Assembly (NCBI RefSeq): GCF_035621495.1
Contig: NZ_CP141821.1
Location: forward strand, 896,760-960,759
Direction of reading: 5' to 3'
Length of the DNA stretch: 64,000 bases
Source of the DNA: Thermococcus sp. SY098
GTDB taxonomy: Archaea > Methanobacteriota_B > Thermococci > Thermococcales > Thermococcaceae
Below the pieces are notes generated by a model, which was not told where the DNA came from, did not search any database, and saw only the letters and a list, made by a program, of their open reading frames with translations. Within the stretch, counting starts at the first letter, position 1. The number at the start of each line of letters is the position of its first letter. Position numbers and translations under genes: made by a program. This document shows, piece after piece, positions 7,629 to 16,408 of this stretch.

Positions 7629-8409
7629 GATTTTGATTAAAGCCACCAATTTGACGAAAATCTACGGTTCGGGGAGGACAGCGGTTAAAGCTGTGGACAA
7701 CGTTTCACTAACCCTGAGAAGAGGGGAGGTTGTTCTACTCATGGGTCCCTCGGGCTCTGGAAAAACGACCCTCTTAACCCTGCTGAGCGGACTTTTAAGG
7801 CCCACCTCCGGAAGCATAAGGATATACTTCTCCTCCCATGCGTCACGTAAGGTGTTCCAGTTCCCGATTTCGGCACATGGATGGGTCGAGCTGACCGAAT
7901 TGAGCCAGGATGAGCTCGCAAAGCTCAGGCTGGAAAAGATGGGTTTCATATTCCAGCACTTCAATTTGCTCTCCTCACTGACGGCGCTGGAGAACGTCAT
8001 GGTGCCCCTCCTAATAAAGGGAGTAAAAAAGAAGGAAGCAGAGGAGAGGGCAAAGCGTCTGCTCGTCGAACTCGGGCTGGAGGACAGATTGAACAGCAAA
8101 CCGGAGAAGCTTTCAGGAGGGGAGCAGCAGAGGGTTTCCATCGCGAGGGCACTTATAACAGACCCGGACATCATAATAGCAGACGAGCCGACGGCAAACC
8201 TCGATTCAAAGAACGGGAGGGAGGTAATCGAGCTGATTCATGATAGGGCAAAGAGAGACGGCAAAGGCGTCATAATCGCCACGCACGATCCGAGGATAGT
8301 TGACTTTGCTGACAGAATACTCTACATGGAAGATGGAAAAATATACGAAAAGGACAACTCACAGGCGAGGAAACTGCTACTGTTCACAAAGGAAGAGCCC
8401 GAGGAATGA
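7621..8409 (+). CDS. ABC transporter ATPase, LolD/MacB family, with 20-residue insertion
   Basis: 262 residues. Walker A GPSGSGKT (42-49), Q-loop FIFQHFN (about 109-115), signature LSGGEQQR, Walker B IIIADEP and the H-loop ATHD are all present, so it should hydrolyse ATP for the permease at 6507-7628. Between SIRI (65-68) and VELTEL (89-94), where relatives have about two or three residues, there is an in-frame stretch of about 20 residues (YFSS...AHGW). It sits just before the helical subdomain and has no hydrophobic segment. It could be a surface loop or a small in-frame DNA insertion. Confidence 0.88.
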   Translation: MPEILIKATNLTKIYGSGRTAVKAVDNVSLTLRRGEVVLLMGPSGSGKTTLLTLLSGLLRPTSGSIRIYFSSHASRKVFQFPISAHGWVELTELSQDELAKLRLEKMGFIFQHFNLLSSLTALENVMVPLLIKGVKKKEAEERAKRLLVELGLEDRLNSKPEKLSGGEQQRVSIARALITDPDIIIADEPTANLDSKNGREVIELIHDRAKRDGKGVIIATHDPRIVDFADRILYMEDGKIYEKDNSQARKLLLFTKEEPEE

Positions 8410-8418
8410 GGTGCATTT

Positions 8419-8535
8419 ATGCAAAGGGATCATAAGATCCTGGTAATTTCAGGTGAGCTTTTGGTTTTTGTTACCCTGCTCACCCTCATTTCTGGATTTT
8501 CCACCACCAAAAACTCTTTCATAAGCTGGGGATAA
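8419..8535 (+). pseudogene. N-terminal stub of cytochrome-b5-type membrane protein
   Basis: A 38-residue frame, KILVISGELLVFVTLLTLIS in its core, resembles the first helix of the intact membrane protein at 35211-35834 (ALIISGELLIAASLALMVTG). It stops after one helix at TAA 8533-8535. A GAGGTG lies 6 nt upstream of the ATG, so it may still be translated with the ABC genes. The rest of the ancestral gene is not recognisable downstream. Confidence 0.5.
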
Positions 8536-8772
8536 GCTACTCCACCGCATACTGACTCCACACAAAGATGCCGACATTATGATGCAAAAATCCAATTGAA
8601 TGCCTTGCGAGTGTCCGAATGAGATAGCTCAGCTGGAGGAGGCAATGCACCTTTAGTTTCAAACCTTTTGTTAAATAAATACGAGCTATCCTTGATTTTC
8701 TAAAAAGGAGTTTTGCCACAACCGAAAGATATATATGCATTTTTATTCATTAATGAGTATGGAGGGGTTAAG
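8536..8772. promoter_or_regulatory. Intergenic region and promoter of the cysteine synthase operon
   Basis: The first part holds no convincing gene. Near the 3' end, CGAAAG followed by ATATATAT (about 8721-8733) is a good BRE/TATA pair about 40 nt before the cysteine synthase ATG, and GGAGGGG lies 6 nt before that ATG. An 18-codon frame at 8600-8656 and a tRNA-like string near 8625-8637 were considered and rejected. Confidence 0.55.
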
Positions 8773-9945
8773 ATGGTAGAAAATTACACAAAATTGGGTA
8801 TTTATGATAACATATTGCAGACTATCGGAAAAACACCATTAGTGAGGCTGAGGAAGATAGAGAGATACTTCAACCTTAAAAACGAGCTCTACGCCAAGGT
8901 GGAGTTCTTCAACCCCGGAGGAAGTGTAAAGGACAGGATAGGTAAGTATATGATAGAAGGAGCAAAGGAAGAAGGAAAAATAACCCAAGGGGCAGTGATA
9001 ATTGAGCCCACATCAGGAAACACAGGTGTGGGGTTAGCTTTAGTTGCAGCCGTTGAGGGATACATGACGGTCTTCACGATGCCGGACAAGATGAGCACAG
9101 AGAAGGAGCTCCTCCTAAGGGCCATGGGCGCCTTCCTCATAAGAACCCCCACCGCTGTGGCTCCAGACGACCCGAACTCTTACTACAAGGTGGCAGAAGC
9201 TGTGAGGAACCTCATCTGGAAGAAGGGAAGGGCGGTAACAAGGGAGGAGCTCAGGGAGATAGTTGAGTACGTTCAGCGGCTCGTTAATGAAGAGAGGCTC
9301 GACGAGCTCAGGGCGATCCTTGAGGAGGAAGTCGAGGAAACGCCCTATGCCTACATCCCCAACCAGTACTTCAACAGGTACAACCCCCTTGCCCACTACG
9401 AGACAACCGCGAGGGAGATATGGGAGCAGACCGGAGGGGAGATAGACTACCTCTTCGCGGGGATAGGCACCGGGGGGACGATAACCGGAATCGGGCGCTA
9501 CCTCAAGGAGAGGAAGAAAGAGGCGAAAATAATAGGCGTCGACCCGGTCGGCTCGATATACAGCCTGGTTAAGAAGGGAATGAGCCTTGAGGAAGCCCTC
9601 AAGAAGGCCCACCCCTACCTCGTGGAGGGTATAGGGGAGGATCTGCTCCCTGAAACCGTTGACCTAAGCCTCGTTGACGATATGGTTGTCGTCAATGATC
9701 AGGAAGCCTTCGCAATGACCCGCTTCCTCGCGAGGAAGGAAGGGATTCTGGCGGGCGGTTCATCCGGTGCGGCCCTCTACGGGGCGGTGAAGTACCTCAA
9801 GGAGAAAGGAGTGGAGGACAAGAAGGTCGTTGTCATATTCCCGGACACGGGGAGGAACTACCTCACGAAGGTGTTCAACGACGAGTGGCTCATCGCGAAC
9901 GGCTTTGAGGTCGACGACGAGAAGGTTCTGGAGGTGCTGAGATGA
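8773..9945 (+). CDS. PLP-dependent cysteine synthase / cystathionine beta-synthase family
   Basis: About 390 residues, fold-type II PLP enzyme. NPGGSVKDR carries the Schiff-base lysine, PTSGNTG binds the substrate carboxylate and GIGTGGTITG holds the PLP phosphate. It likely makes cysteine (from O-phosphoserine or O-acetylserine plus sulfide) or cystathionine. It is longer than the usual 300-310 residue CysK because of an insert of about 70 residues (around KKGRAVTREELREIVEYVQR), which seems typical of the archaeal type. ATG at 8773 is chosen for the GGAGGGG site and TATA box; a start at 8713 would lie before the TATA element. It heads an operon with the next two genes. Confidence 0.85.
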   Translation: MVENYTKLGIYDNILQTIGKTPLVRLRKIERYFNLKNELYAKVEFFNPGGSVKDRIGKYMIEGAKEEGKITQGAVIIEPTSGNTGVGLALVAAVEGYMTVFTMPDKMSTEKELLLRAMGAFLIRTPTAVAPDDPNSYYKVAEAVRNLIWKKGRAVTREELREIVEYVQRLVNEERLDELRAILEEEVEETPYAYIPNQYFNRYNPLAHYETTAREIWEQTGGEIDYLFAGIGTGGTITGIGRYLKERKKEAKIIGVDPVGSIYSLVKKGMSLEEALKKAHPYLVEGIGEDLLPETVDLSLVDDMVVVNDQEAFAMTRFLARKEGILAGGSSGAALYGAVKYLKEKGVEDKKVVVIFPDTGRNYLTKVFNDEWLIANGFEVDDEKVLEVLR

Positions 9946-11099
9946 GGTTCTCAACCAAAGCCATCCATGTCGGTGAAGAGCCCGAGAGCATGCAGCACGG
10001 CGACGTTGTTTTCCCCATCCACCTCTCAACCACCTTCGCGAAGAGGAGCATAAGGGAGGTCGAGGAGGGCTACGTCTACTCAAGGAGCGGCAACCCCACG
10101 AGGGACGCACTTGAGAGAAAGCTGGCGGCGCTTGAGAACGCAAAGTACGGGCTGGCGTTCTCCTCAGGCCTCGCCGCTGAATCCACGATACTCCTGGCGT
10201 TACTGAAAAAGGGTGACCACGTTGTGGCATTTGACGACCTCTACGGCGGGACGAAGAGGCTCTTCAACCAGGTGATGGAGCGGTTCGGCATCGAGTTCAC
10301 ATACGTTGATGCGAGGGAGCCCGAGAACGTGAGAAGGGCGATAAGGGAGAACACGAAGATGGTCTGGCTCGAAACGCCAACGAACCCCCTCCTCAAGCTC
10401 GCGGACATAAAGACAATCTCCGAGATCGCCCACGAGAGAGACATCATCGTGGTCGTGGACAACACCTTCGCGAGCCCCTACTTCCAGAACCCCCTTGATT
10501 TGGGTGCCGACATAGTCCTCCACAGCGTCACCAAGTACCTCGGCGGGCACTCCGACGTCGTCGGTGGAGCTGTGATGGTAAACGACGGCGAAATCTATGA
10601 GAGGCTGAAGTTCCACCAGAACGCAGTTGGGGCAATCCTTTCGCCCTTCGACTCCTGGCTCGTTATGAGGGGCATCAAAACGCTCGCCGTCAGGATGGAA
10701 AGGCACGAGAAGAACGCCATGACGATAGCAAGGTATCTGGAAGAGCATCCGCTGGTTGAGAAAGTTTACTATCCTGGTTTGGCGTCGCATCCACAGCACG
10801 AGCTCGCGAAGAGGCAGATGCGCGGCTTTGGGGGCATGCTGTCCTTCGAACTCAAGGGCGGCCTTGAGGAGGCGGTAAGGTTCGTTGAGAGCCTTGAGAT
10901 ATTCGCCTTGGCTGAAAGCCTCGGCGGCGTCGAGTCGCTCATAGAGCTCCCCGCCATAATGACCCACGCATCTGTTCCAAAGGAAGAGAGGGAGAAGGTC
11001 GGCATAAGGGATTCGCTCATTAGAGTCTCCGTGGGAATAGAGGACGTCGAAGACCTCATCGAGGACCTTGAGAGGGGCTTTGAGGCGGTGAGAGCATGA
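9942..11099 (+). CDS. Cystathionine gamma-lyase / gamma-synthase family PLP enzyme
   Basis: 385 residues, fold-type I transsulfuration enzyme. The PLP lysine is in VLHSVTKYLGGHSDVVGG; YSRSGNPTRDALE and ETPTNP are family motifs. It overlaps the preceding gene by 4 nt (ATGA) and the following one by 4 nt, so the three products are co-translated. With the upstream enzyme it could convert homocysteine to cysteine or the reverse. Whether it is lyase, gamma-synthase or a sulfhydrylase cannot be told from sequence alone. Confidence 0.88.
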   Translation: MRFSTKAIHVGEEPESMQHGDVVFPIHLSTTFAKRSIREVEEGYVYSRSGNPTRDALERKLAALENAKYGLAFSSGLAAESTILLALLKKGDHVVAFDDLYGGTKRLFNQVMERFGIEFTYVDAREPENVRRAIRENTKMVWLETPTNPLLKLADIKTISEIAHERDIIVVVDNTFASPYFQNPLDLGADIVLHSVTKYLGGHSDVVGGAVMVNDGEIYERLKFHQNAVGAILSPFDSWLVMRGIKTLAVRMERHEKNAMTIARYLEEHPLVEKVYYPGLASHPQHELAKRQMRGFGGMLSFELKGGLEEAVRFVESLEIFALAESLGGVESLIELPAIMTHASVPKEEREKVGIRDSLIRVSVGIEDVEDLIEDLERGFEAVRA

Positions 11100-11827
11100 T
11101 ACCCGACATCGAGGAGATTAGAACGTTCTTGGAGAGGCTTGGCTTTGGCGAAGAGGAGGTCAACGAGCTGGTGGAGCAGATAGAGTACTTCGAGACGGAA
11201 GCTCCTGAGAGGGACGACATTGTGCGGGACTACCTCAGAGACGAGTGCATAGAGACGATAGTTGAGGAAATAGTCGAGGAAATATTAAAGCTAAACAGGA
11301 AAAGCATCAAGCTTCTTGACGTCGCGGCCGGCTCGGGCTTCTTCACGGAGCGCGTAAAGGAAAAGCTTGAGGAAAAGGGCATAAAAGTTGAGGTCTACGG
11401 CTTCGACATAACGCCCAGCATGCTGAGGAGGCTCAAGGAAAAGGGAATAACACCCATCTGGGGTGTTGCCGAGAAGATCGGGGAGTCAATAAGGATAGCC
11501 AACGAGCACTACGGCATAAATGCTCCAAAAGAGTTCGACGTTGTTTTGTCGACGCTTGCATTTCACCACTTCCTAAAGCCAGAGGAAGTCCTCAGAAGCA
11601 TGAAGAGCGTTTTAAAAGAGGGCGGCAAAGTCATAATAGTCGACGTCCTCAAGCACGAGCACGAGGAGTTCAAAGAAACGCTGAAGGACACCCATCTTGG
11701 ATTTCCACTTGAAGAAATAAAGGGGATGGGCTCAAAGGTGTTCAAAGAGGTGGAAGCGGGCTATATGGACGTGTACTGTGAGGTTGGAGACATTATAGTT
11801 GGTCTTTATAAAGCGGTGTTTGCTTAA
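11096..11827 (+). CDS. SAM-dependent methyltransferase in transsulfuration operon
   Basis: 243 residues. LLDVAAGSGFFTERV (motif I), GFDITPSML (motif II) and VVLSTLAFHHF place it in the class I methyltransferases. An N-terminal acidic helical region (about 1-60) precedes the catalytic fold. It is translationally coupled (4-nt overlap) to two PLP sulfur-amino-acid enzymes, which suggests a link with SAM/homocysteine recycling, but the substrate is unknown. Confidence 0.78.
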   Translation: MIPDIEEIRTFLERLGFGEEEVNELVEQIEYFETEAPERDDIVRDYLRDECIETIVEEIVEEILKLNRKSIKLLDVAAGSGFFTERVKEKLEEKGIKVEVYGFDITPSMLRRLKEKGITPIWGVAEKIGESIRIANEHYGINAPKEFDVVLSTLAFHHFLKPEEVLRSMKSVLKEGGKVIIVDVLKHEHEEFKETLKDTHLGFPLEEIKGMGSKVFKEVEAGYMDVYCEVGDIIVGLYKAVFA

Positions 11828-12378
11828 CTAGAGCTCTTTTTTTCCGCCACTTCTTTTAGCTTTAGATGAGCATTTAAAAGCCTCTTCTTGATGACGCGCT
11901 CTGCTATGAGGAGGTTCAGGAGTTTTTCCACAAGACCATAGCGAGGGGAGTAGTATACGCTCTCGATGCTCATGGTCATATCATCCACGGGGATGAAGTG
12001 GTGTTCATACCGCAGCTTCTTTAAAAAAGCGTCCTTCCCCATCATTTCCCCCGAATAGAAAGAGTTCTCTTTAAAGTCAACAATCCGGTATTTTACCCAT
12101 CTTTCCGCTCCTTTTTCACGGGTGAGGTATATCAGCCCTTTCTTTAATTTCCCGTCACCCTCAGATTTGAACTCATATTCGGGCCAGAAAAGATAGTGAT
12201 TGTCGATGCTGGACACGAGAGAAAAAACTTCCTCCACTCTCGCATCAACGAGCACCGCTATCCTAACACAGTGGAGAAAATCCTCCGGTGGTTTGCACTC
12301 CAAAAACTCAGCCTGAGCCTTTTTAAGCCTCTCAAGGATTGCACGGATCTCCTGCTGGCGGTATCTTTTCGGATTCAT
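11824..12378 (-). CDS. SRPBCC/START-like domain protein
   Basis: 184 residues. After an N-terminal helix, the segment VRIAVLVDARVEEVFSLVSS followed by alternating strands and a long C-terminal helix (LLNLLIAERVIKKRLL) fits the polyketide-cyclase/SRPBCC helix-grip fold that binds hydrophobic ligands. Three cysteines are near the start of the fold. It converges with the methyltransferase gene with a 4-nt overlap. The ligand is unknown. Confidence 0.6.
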   Translation of the reverse strand: MNPKRYRQQEIRAILERLKKAQAEFLECKPPEDFLHCVRIAVLVDARVEEVFSLVSSIDNHYLFWPEYEFKSEGDGKLKKGLIYLTREKGAERWVKYRIVDFKENSFYSGEMMGKDAFLKKLRYEHHFIPVDDMTMSIESVYYSPRYGLVEKLLNLLIAERVIKKRLLNAHLKLKEVAEKKSSS

Positions 12379-12434
12379 TGCCCACCGCCCTTGTGGAAAA
12401 TAAAAATCTAAAATTCTAAAGACAAATGGAAGGA

Positions 12435-12728
12435 CTAACCTTCCAGAAGCTTCCTTTTCCTTCTCTCATATTCTTCGTCGTCTATTTCTCCTCTTGCATA
12501 CTTCTCATCCAGTATCTCAAGGGCGCTCTTTCTGCTTCCGCTCGAGCTCTGCTCGATTATCCACTTAATGAACCACACCACTCCGACTATTATCGCAATC
12601 CAGAATAAGAGCATGAGCAGTGCTCCAAAGATTCCGAAGTATCCGAATCCCATCATGTCGTGCCACCCCCATCCAGTTTCTCCAGTGTGAGCTGAAAGTC
12701 TCACCAGTTCAGTGCTTTCAAACATCAT
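12435..12728 (-). CDS. SHOCT-domain membrane protein
   Basis: 97 residues. One or two membrane helices (about 27-60) are followed by a C-terminal SHOCT motif (ALEILDEKYARGEIDDEEYE), a short helical pair found at the ends of many bacterial and archaeal membrane proteins. AGGAGATCAAA precedes the ATG. It is separated from the CopB-type ATPase gene by about 116 nt and has its own promoter with an exact CATTTTG-N6-ATAAG box at 12771-12788. Such small SHOCT proteins often accompany copper exporters; a direct role is inferred. Confidence 0.75.
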   Translation of the reverse strand: MMFESTELVRLSAHTGETGWGWHDMMGFGYFGIFGALLMLLFWIAIIVGVVWFIKWIIEQSSSGSRKSALEILDEKYARGEIDDEEYERRKRKLLEG

Positions 12729-12770
12729 TTTGATCTCCTCACATGCTACTCAGTGATAAAGACTATAGGG

Positions 12771-12788
12771 CTTATCATTAACAAAATG
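12771..12788 (-). promoter_or_regulatory. Shared metal-gene promoter box, SHOCT gene
   Basis: On the minus strand this is exactly CATTTTG-N6-ATAAG, lying 43-60 nt upstream of the SHOCT start codon. The ATAAG falls where a TATA element is expected (about 25 nt before a probable start site near 12748). It is identical in layout to the box before the mercury-like operon at 31062-31079. Confidence 0.45.
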
Positions 12789-12844
12789 AAAAGAAGTATT
12801 AAAAAATCTTCGCAAAATGCAAAATACAAAATAAGAATAAGGAG

Positions 12845-15010
12845 TCAGACCTTCAAAAACTTCGCATTTATAGCGACGATAACAGTGCTCAGGCTCATTA
12901 ACAAAGCACCTACGGCTGGACTTAACAGCACCCCATAGTTGTAGAGCACACCCGCAGCCAGAGGAATAGCAAAGGTGTTGTATCCTGTTGCCCATGCCAA
13001 ATTCTGAACCATCTTTTTATAGGTGGCCCTTGCGAGATGTATCGCGGTTATGACATCCCTCGGGTCGTTCTTGACGAGGATTATGTCGGCGCTCTCTATC
13101 GCCACGTCTGTACCGGCTCCGATGGCTATTCCAACATCGGCTTGAATCAGAGCCGGGGCGTCGTTTATGCCGTCGCCCACCATCGCCACAGTGTAGCCCT
13201 GCTCCTGGAGCTCCTTGACCTTCTCTGACTTCTGGTGAGGTAAAACTTCAGCGAAGAAACCGTCGAGGCCGAGCTCCTCGGCAACCCACTTTGCGACCTT
13301 GGCGTTGTCGCCGGTAAGCATGTAAGCCTTTATGCCCATCTCGTGGAGCTTCTTCACAGCCTCTCTTGATTCAGGTCTTATCCTATCGGCCAAAGCCAAA
13401 GCCCCGACAAGCTTACCATCAATAACCAAAAACACCACAGTCTTACCCTGCTCCAAGACTTTGTTAACGCGCTCGTCCTCCCTCCACAGCCCGTTCTCCT
13501 TCAGGAATCCCGGGCTTACAACGAGGACTTCCTTTCCGTTGATGACACCCTGGACACCCTTGCCAGGAAGAACCTTCGACTCACTGACCTCGTAGATCTT
13601 AAGGCCGAGCTCCTTGGCTTTCTCAACTATTCCCTGGGCTATCGGGTGACTTGAGTGGGACTCAAGTGCCGCCGCATATTTCAGGATTTCCTCTTCACCG
13701 AGCTCATCCAGCGCTATTATGTCAGTTACTTCGAACTTGCCTTCGGTCAGCGTTCCGGTCTTGTCGAAGACGACCACCTGAACGTCCTTCGCTCTTTCAA
13801 ACGCCTCCCTGTTCCTTATGAGGATTCCCTTCTTGGCCGAGATCGACGTCGAGACCGAGACGACCAGCGGGACAGCCAGGCCTAAAGCGTGCGGGCACGT
13901 TATGACCATGACGGTGACCATCCTCTCAAGGGCGAAGACGAAGGGCTTGCCGAGGTAGAGCCATGCCCCGAGCGTTATCGTTCCGGCGGTTATGGCTATG
14001 AGCGTGAGGTAAAAAGCAGCCCTGTTAGCTAAATCCTGCGTCCTTGACCTTGTCTCCTGTGCCTGCCTGACGAGCTCAACGACCTGCATCAGGTAGGTGT
14101 CCTTTCCGGTCTTCTCTATCCTGACCTTTATCGCTCCCTCAAGGTTTATCGAGCCGCCTATTACAGTGTCACCAGGTTTCTTATAGACGGGCTTCGACTC
14201 ACCTGTCAACATAGCTTCGTTTACGCTGGTTTCTCCTTCTATTATGATACCATCAGAAGGTATTTTCTCACCGGGTTTGACAAGGACTATATCACCTTTC
14301 TTCAACTCACTGACTGGAACATCTTTTATTCCCTCAGGGGTCACAAGATGAGCCTCAGTAGGCATGAGCTTTATGAGCTCCTCTAAGGCTCTTGAAGCGC
14401 CGAGAACGGAGCGCATCTCGATGTAGTGGCCGAGAAGCATGATATCGATAAGCGTAGCCAGCTCCCAGTAGAAGGTCTTACCCGGCAGGCCAAAGGTTAC
14501 AGCTACACTGTACGAAAATGCAACGGTGATTGCCAGCGCTATCAGCGTCATCATTCCGGGTAATTTCTTTTTGATCTCCTCTATCATGCCATTAAGGAAC
14601 GGCCAGCCACCGTAGAAGTACACCACTGCTGAGAGTGCAAACAGAACATACTGATCCCCTCTGAATGTAAAAGTGAATCCTAAAAACCTCTGTATTAGAG
14701 GAGAGAGTAGCAGTATCGGGATCGTAAGTATTGCGGAGATTATAAAGCGCTTCTTGAAGTCCTCCATCATCATCTTGTGATGCTCCGCGTGGGAGTGTTT
14801 GTGTTCTTCGTGCCCCTCGTGCTCGTGTCCGGCGTGTTCTTCATGGGCGTGTTCGTGCCCTTCATGCATCTCATGTTCCATCCCGTGCTCCTCATGCCCA
14901 CTTTCGTGGGCGTGCTCCATGTTCTTCATCTCGGGAGCTTTTTCAGCTCCATCGTGCACGTGTTCGCCGTGCACCATCTTTTTCTCATCCATATCAGACA
15001 CCATATGCAT
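12845..15010 (-). CDS. copB: CopB-type P1B ATPase (CPH), copper exporter
   Basis: About 721 residues. A long N-terminal His/Glu-rich tract (EHAHEEHAGHEHEGHEEH and similar) precedes the membrane domain. The transport helix carries CPH (ITCPHALGLAV) rather than CPC, the mark of the CopB subgroup linked to Cu(II)/Cu(I)/Ag(I) export. DKTGTLTEG holds the phosphorylated Asp, and TGDN and GDGINDAPAL are intact. ATG at 15010 is preceded by GGAG; a longer frame from 15043 lacks a ribosome site and would overlap the TATA-like TTAAATACT. It complements the CPC-type CopA that begins at the left edge. Confidence 0.9.
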   Translation of the reverse strand: MHMVSDMDEKKMVHGEHVHDGAEKAPEMKNMEHAHESGHEEHGMEHEMHEGHEHAHEEHAGHEHEGHEEHKHSHAEHHKMMMEDFKKRFIISAILTIPILLLSPLIQRFLGFTFTFRGDQYVLFALSAVVYFYGGWPFLNGMIEEIKKKLPGMMTLIALAITVAFSYSVAVTFGLPGKTFYWELATLIDIMLLGHYIEMRSVLGASRALEELIKLMPTEAHLVTPEGIKDVPVSELKKGDIVLVKPGEKIPSDGIIIEGETSVNEAMLTGESKPVYKKPGDTVIGGSINLEGAIKVRIEKTGKDTYLMQVVELVRQAQETRSRTQDLANRAAFYLTLIAITAGTITLGAWLYLGKPFVFALERMVTVMVITCPHALGLAVPLVVSVSTSISAKKGILIRNREAFERAKDVQVVVFDKTGTLTEGKFEVTDIIALDELGEEEILKYAAALESHSSHPIAQGIVEKAKELGLKIYEVSESKVLPGKGVQGVINGKEVLVVSPGFLKENGLWREDERVNKVLEQGKTVVFLVIDGKLVGALALADRIRPESREAVKKLHEMGIKAYMLTGDNAKVAKWVAEELGLDGFFAEVLPHQKSEKVKELQEQGYTVAMVGDGINDAPALIQADVGIAIGAGTDVAIESADIILVKNDPRDVITAIHLARATYKKMVQNLAWATGYNTFAIPLAAGVLYNYGVLLSPAVGALLMSLSTVIVAINAKFLKV

Positions 15011-15101
15011 AATTTCTCCAAGATAGTATTTAACCATTTTCATTTCAAATTTGAAAGATTACGAAAACTAAATCGTGACTAAAAAGAAAAAGTAATTGAG
15101 T

Positions 15102-15668
15102 TCATTCCTTCATCATGTTCTCGATTTCCTTCAGCCTCTTTTCAGGTTCGAGATCCTCACCAGCGGATGAGATCATAAGACCCTCGGCCATCTCAACGGT
15201 TTCGAGGTCGAACTCACCGGTCAGGATGCTCTCGCTGGTGAGGTCTATCATCGTGTTCAGCGCATCCTCAAGGTTCTCGACCTTGCCCATTGCCTTTTCA
15301 AACTCGACCTGCATCTTTGCCACGTCCTCTGCTCCCGGCCCTTCGGCTATGCTCTTAACAACGTCTTTGCTGAACTGAATGAAGTCTGCAGAAACCTTCA
15401 CAAGCTCCCTCTGAATCTCGGCCTCCTCCATGAGGAGGAGTAGCCTCTTCGCCTGCTTTATCCTTTCCTCAAGGGCAAGGTACTTCATGGCGCTCCTCTT
15501 GAGGAGGGCCTCGTCACCGAGCTTCGCCGCCTCCTTCCCCTGGAGAAAAATCTTACGCTTCAAATTTTCGAGGTTGCTGATGTACTGCTTCAACGCCATC
15601 TTGGCCTTCCTCATGCGTATCTTCCTCTCTATCTCCTTCTCTTCCTTCGACTTCCAGAGCTTGACCAT
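15102..15668 (-). CDS. ESCRT-III/Snf7-like coiled-coil protein C
   Basis: About 188 residues, last gene of the kinase operon. A basic N-terminal hairpin (KEIERKIRMRKAKMALKQYI...RKIFLQGKEAAKLGDEALLK) is followed by helices and an acidic C-terminal half (EDALNTMIDLTSE). The pattern VAKMQVEFEKAMGKVENLED recalls the Vps2/Vps24 type of ESCRT-III (I/VxxxxxEFE, then M/LE). The end, LEPEKRLKEIENMMKE, is reminiscent of a MIT-interacting motif 1 with R-L-x-x-I spacing, though not exact. ATG at 15668 follows GGAGGTG by 8 nt; GTG at 15677 is an alternative. The ESCRT-III assignment is an inference from charge pattern, length and the neighbouring Vps4-like ATPase. Confidence 0.55.
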   Translation of the reverse strand: MVKLWKSKEEKEIERKIRMRKAKMALKQYISNLENLKRKIFLQGKEAAKLGDEALLKRSAMKYLALEERIKQAKRLLLLMEEAEIQRELVKVSADFIQFSKDVVKSIAEGPGAEDVAKMQVEFEKAMGKVENLEDALNTMIDLTSESILTGEFDLETVEMAEGLMISSAGEDLEPEKRLKEIENMMKE

Positions 15669-15673
15669 AACCT

Positions 15674-16408
15674 TCACACCTCCCCAAACACGACGACAGT
15701 CACGTTGTCTTTGGTAACCTTCAGGGCTTCCCCGATCAGCGCCTCCGCTGCCGTCCTGGGGTCTGATTCAAAGACGAGCTTTCCTATAATCCCCTCATCG
15801 ATGTAGTCGTGGAGGCCGTCCGTGCTGAGAAGCAGGACATCCCCGGCTTTCAGCTCCCACACGTAGGAATCAATCCCAAAGTCAACGCCGAGGGCCTTTG
15901 TAACGACGTGCCTCATGGGATGTTCTCTGGCCTCCTCCTCCCTAATGACTCCGCGCTCAATGAGCTCCTGAACCACCGAGTGATCCCTTGTCCTCTCAGC
16001 TATCTCTCCACCCCTCACAAGATAGGCCCTGCTGTCGCCGGTGTTTGCTATTATTCCCTTTCCGTTTCTCACGAATGCGGAGGTAAGCGTCGTGCCCATC
16101 TTCCCCGGCCCGGGCGACATCTCCACCATCCTGCGGTGGGCATCCTCGTAGGCCCTTAGAAGGAGGTCCTTTACTCTCTCCACTCCCATGCCGCGTGTAT
16201 AACCCCTCTCAAAGGTCTCACGGAGCAATTCAACGGCCACCTTCGAGGCCAGCTCTCCCCCCTCATGCCCCCCAAGGCCGTCGGCAACGGCCAGGAGGTA
16301 GGCGTCGCCGAGGGGCAGGATGAGGAACGCGTCCTCGTTCTTCGCCCTGCCCCCGGGGTGCGAGATGCCCCAGACGATCCCATCAACGCCACCGGCTTGC
16401 CCGCTCAT
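15674..16408 (-). CDS. PP2C-family protein phosphatase
   Basis: About 244 residues with the PPM/PP2C metal-binding motifs: RAKNEDAF near the N terminus, ADGLGGHEGGELAS, TGDSRAYLV, LLLSTDGLHDYI and KDNVTVVVF at the end. It removes phosphate from Ser/Thr using two Mn/Mg ions coordinated by these aspartates. ATG at 16408 overlaps the AAA gene stop (ATGA). Its obvious partner is the Hanks-type kinase two genes upstream; the coiled-coil proteins and the AAA ATPase are the likely substrates. Confidence 0.9.
   Translation of the reverse strand: MSGQAGGVDGIVWGISHPGGRAKNEDAFLILPLGDAYLLAVADGLGGHEGGELASKVAVELLRETFERGYTRGMGVERVKDLLLRAYEDAHRRMVEMSPGPGKMGTTLTSAFVRNGKGIIANTGDSRAYLVRGGEIAERTRDHSVVQELIERGVIREEEAREHPMRHVVTKALGVDFGIDSYVWELKAGDVLLLSTDGLHDYIDEGIIGKLVFESDPRTAAEALIGEALKVTKDNVTVVVFGEV

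Noticed and set aside
8600-8656. 18-codon frame (MPCECPNEIAQLEEAMHL) and tRNA-like string GATAGCTCAGCTGG near 8623-8636.
   Set aside because: No ribosome site, no supporting family, and the D-stem 3' half, anticodon and T arms of a tRNA are missing.
9115-10967. Several long antisense frames over the PLP enzymes.
   Set aside because: High-GC codon shadow; the sense genes have full family motifs.
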